Below, piece by piece: positions 6,801 to 8,531 of a stretch of 8,531 bases of DNA (the first letter of the stretch is position 1; each line of letters starts with the position of its first letter). Both the position numbers and the translations under genes were made by a program. The notes beneath the pieces are model-generated. The model made no database searches. It saw only the letters and a program-made list of their open reading frames with translations, and was not told the origin of the DNA. Origin of the DNA: Oscillospiraceae bacterium. GTDB taxonomy: Bacteria; Bacillota; Clostridia; Oscillospirales; Oscillospiraceae. The DNA lies in the NCBI GenBank assembly GCA_016296235.1, contig JAEDJR010000080.1, positions 1-8,531 on the forward strand, read 5' to 3'.

Positions 6801-7768
6801 AGCTGCATCTGAGGCAGGCAACCCGCCTGAAGCGGATGTCCAGGGAGGCCTTTGACAATCTGCCCAGCGGCGTATGCTTTTTCAATCATCAGGGCGTGGT
6901 GACCCTCTGCAACCGGCAGATGCATCGCCTGGTCTTTGAGCTCACCGGCCGGGATCTGCAGAGCCTTTTTGAGCTGCGGGCGCTGATGAACGGCGAGCCG
7001 GAGCATGGGACACGGGAGCAGAATCTCTTTCTCCTGGAGGACGGCAGCGTCTGGCGCTTTGTGGAAGAAGCGGTCACTGCGGAAGACGGCGCAGCCTATA
7101 CCCAGATCGTGGCGTCCAACGTCACGGTGCTCTACGAAAAGCAGAAGGAGCTGGAACGGAACAATATAGAGCTGCAAAAACGGGGGAAACGGCTGCAGCG
7201 GCTTTCCGCCGATGTGACCGCTGTCACCCGGGAGGAAGAAATTCTCAGCATGAAAATGCGGGTACACGACGACATCGGCAGAAGCGTCATCGCCACGCGG
7301 CGGCTTTTGCAGCAGGGACGCCCAACGGAGGAGCTGGATCTGAGCACCTGGAAGAACGCCATCCATTTGCTCAAGCGAAGCAGCGAGCGCCCAAAGGACA
7401 AGGATGCGCTGACGCAGCTTGTGGAAGCCGCCGCGGGAATCGGCATCGCGATTCATCTGGACGGAACCCTTCCGCAGCACGCTGCGGCGGCCTATCTGCT
7501 GATTACGGCCATGCGGGAGTGCGCCACAAACGCCGTGCGCCACGGGGGCGCCACGGCGCTGTACGTCCGCGTCACCCAGATTCAGGGGATTGCCAGAGCG
7601 CGGATCACCAACAACGGAACGCCGCCGGAGGGGCCGGTGTCCGAGGGCGGCGGACTGTCCGCCCTGCGCGCCCGGATCGAAAAGGCAGGCGGCGATATGG
7701 AGGTGCGCTTTGCGCCGGATTTTGAGCTGACCGTATCGGTCCCCATCACCGAGGAGGAAACGCCATGA
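6797..7768 (+). CDS. Soluble PAS-domain sensor histidine kinase
   Basis: This 323-residue kinase has no membrane segment. A PAS-like domain covers about 15-113 (NLPSGVCFFNHQGVVTLCNR, then a DGSVWRF strand). A coiled linker (112-145) leads to the phosphoacceptor helix MRVHDDIGRSV (154-164), where His157 in HDDIG fits the HDxxG pattern of NarX/DesK-type kinases. The ATPase domain has an N-box ECATNAVRHGG (241-251, Asn245), a D-box-like ITNNGTPP (270-277) and a glycine-rich lid GGGLSALRARIEKAGG (284-299). The D-box aspartate is replaced by Asn; N/G forms occur in relatives, so activity is still likely. It should autophosphorylate and pass phosphate to the response regulator encoded next. The ATG overlaps the sensor stop (ATGA) with a full GGAGGTGA at 6783-6790, so translation is coupled and the two proteins are probably made in similar amounts. 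Lacking a membrane domain, it likely depends on the upstream 7TM protein for input (inference). Confidence 0.9.
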   Translation: MKLHLRQATRLKRMSREAFDNLPSGVCFFNHQGVVTLCNRQMHRLVFELTGRDLQSLFELRALMNGEPEHGTREQNLFLLEDGSVWRFVEEAVTAEDGAAYTQIVASNVTVLYEKQKELERNNIELQKRGKRLQRLSADVTAVTREEEILSMKMRVHDDIGRSVIATRRLLQQGRPTEELDLSTWKNAIHLLKRSSERPKDKDALTQLVEAAAGIGIAIHLDGTLPQHAAAAYLLITAMRECATNAVRHGGATALYVRVTQIQGIARARITNNGTPPEGPVSEGGGLSALRARIEKAGGDMEVRFAPDFELTVSVPITEEETP

Positions 7769-8388
7769 AACATGTGCTGATTGTGGAAGACCAGCGTATG
7801 ACCAGAGAAAGCATGGAGAACTATATCCGGCAGAGCGGGCAGTTCCGCCTGGTGGACTCCATTGCCAACGCGGGACTGGCGGAACTGTGCTGTGCCCGGC
7901 AGTCGGTGGATCTGGTGCTGATGGATGTCTGCACGGAAAACGACGAGAGCGGCTTTGAGGCCACCCGGAAGATCAAGTCGCGGTTTCCCGCCACAAAGGT
8001 CATCATTGTCACCTCCATGTTGGACTGCAGCTATCTGACCCGCGCCCGGGAGGTGGGCGCGGACAGCATCTGGTTCAAGGATGTAAGCCGGGACGAGCTG
8101 ATGAGCGTGGTGGAGCGCACCATGAACGGCGAATCCGTCTACCCGGATAAAACGCCGGAGGTACGGCTTGGCAACGCCACCAGCTATGAGTTCTCGGAAG
8201 CGGAGCTGCGGGTTCTGCGGCTGCTGGTGGAGGGCATGACCTACCGGCAGATGGCGGACACCCTGGGCGTGACCGTGGACACGGTCAAGGCCCATATCAG
8301 CAGCATGCTGTCGAAAACAGGCTTCAGCTCCAAAACCAAGCTGGCCGCCGTGGTCATCAGCAAGCGGCTGATCGTCAACGGATTTTGA
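7765..8388 (+). CDS. NarL/LuxR-family response regulator
   Basis: This 207-residue transcription factor has a receiver domain (about 1-120) and a LuxR-type helix-turn-helix (about 141-200). The receiver shows the acidic pair E8-D9, the phosphoacceptor D54 in LVLMDV and the switch residue T83 in IVTS. The conserved lysine K105 is in WFKD, where the usual following proline is an aspartate. The output domain reads FSEAELRVLRLLVEGMTYRQ and continues with DTLGVTVDTVKAHISSML, the classic GerE/LuxR pattern. The ATG overlaps the kinase stop (ATGA) and has GAGGAGG at 7751-7757 with 7 nt spacing. It is the obvious partner of the kinase encoded immediately upstream and the last gene before the terminator. 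Target promoters are unknown; the 16-bp palindrome at 5075-5090 and the repeats before the CoA-transferase operon are testable candidates. Confidence 0.95.
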   Translation: MKHVLIVEDQRMTRESMENYIRQSGQFRLVDSIANAGLAELCCARQSVDLVLMDVCTENDESGFEATRKIKSRFPATKVIIVTSMLDCSYLTRAREVGADSIWFKDVSRDELMSVVERTMNGESVYPDKTPEVRLGNATSYEFSEAELRVLRLLVEGMTYRQMADTLGVTVDTVKAHISSMLSKTGFSSKTKLAAVVISKRLIVNGF

Positions 8389-8397
8389 AACAAAACG

Positions 8398-8442
8398 GCA
8401 AGGCCGGGGGAATGCTTTCTCGCATTCCCCCGGCCTTGCTTT
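8398..8442 (+). terminator. Rho-independent terminator of the signalling operon, probably bidirectional
   Basis: GCAAGGCCGGGGGAATGC (8398-8415) pairs perfectly with GCATTCCCCCGGCCTTGC (8422-8439), an 18-bp stem with a 6-nt TTTCTC loop, 9 nt after the response-regulator stop. The T-tract on the plus strand is only three bases, but the stem is very strong. On the minus strand the hairpin is followed by CGTTTTGTTTC, so it could also stop transcription entering from the right. Confidence 0.88.
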
Positions 8443-8499
8443 ATGTCATATCATGCTCATACCATTGAAAAAGTGCAGATAAATTGGGATTTGTCTTTG

Positions 8500-8531
8500 A
8501 ATTGACAATTGATAATTGACAATTGACAATG
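8500..8531. repeat. Heptanucleotide tandem repeat AATTGA(C/T), running off the window
   Basis: Four complete 7-bp units are visible, AATTGAC, AATTGAT, AATTGAC and AATTGAC (8500-8527), followed by AATG at the edge, so the full length is unknown. The repeat begins 60 nt after the terminator hairpin. The intervening 8443-8499 is AT-rich and shows no gene. Heptamer arrays of this kind occur in intergenic DNA and near small non-autonomous elements; which applies here cannot be told. Confidence 0.75.

Noticed and set aside
6024..8295. Minus-strand open frames opposite the sensor, kinase and response-regulator genes
   Set aside because: They overlap genes with clear motifs and coupled ATGA junctions. 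Their translations lack domains and have biased, shadow-like composition.
8502..8531. Promoter for a gene to the right, based on TTGACA hexamers
   Set aside because: TTGACA recurs because of the heptamer repeat, and no -10 at proper spacing lies within the window.

Overview
The window looks like a chromosomal segment from a GC-rich anaerobic Firmicute. An Oscillospiraceae-type gut butyrate or acid fermenter (Intestinimonas, Flavonifractor or Oscillibacter-like) is my best guess. The basis is the Clostridia-style EtfAB, the fused YdiF/Pct-type CoA-transferase, strong GGAGG ribosome binding sites, the 7TM histidine-kinase-like sensor, and AT-rich intergenic DNA between GC-rich genes. This placement comes from remembered family resemblance, not from a search.

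Left half (1-4217, minus strand): one tight operon read right to left. It encodes a fused CoA-transferase, an acyl-CoA dehydrogenase, EtfB and EtfA, the last cut off by the left edge. Gaps are 12, 13 and 17 nt and every gene has a strong Shine-Dalgarno sequence. Together the products would activate a carboxylate by CoA transfer and reduce its enoyl-CoA form (or oxidise the acyl-CoA) with electrons carried by an ETF of the type associated with flavin-based bifurcation.

Middle (4218-4457): an AT-rich divergent control region. Two sigma-A-like promoters point outwards, each with a perfect TATAAT and a 17-bp spacer. Between them lies a 13-bp imperfect inverted repeat, and GTTCAT/GAAC repeats lie over the start-point region of the leftward promoter. 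The rightward promoter reads a TetR-family regulator, the obvious candidate to control the CoA-transferase operon.

Right half (4458-8388, plus strand): tetR, a 72-nt gap holding a perfect 16-bp palindrome, then three translationally coupled signalling genes joined by ATGA overlaps. These are a polytopic 7TM protein with a kinase-like but apparently dead C-terminus, a soluble PAS histidine kinase with an intact HDxxG phosphoacceptor, and a NarL/LuxR-type response regulator. This resembles a split or three-part sensory system. The unit closes with an 18-bp perfect-stem terminator, followed by a short AT-rich tail that enters a heptanucleotide tandem repeat (AATTGAC/T) at the right edge.

There is no gene-free stretch above 300 bases. 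No tRNA, rRNA, CRISPR or transposase gene was seen. The most interesting features are the pseudokinase-kinase-regulator triad and its linkage to a self-contained CoA-activation and enoyl-CoA-reductase operon.
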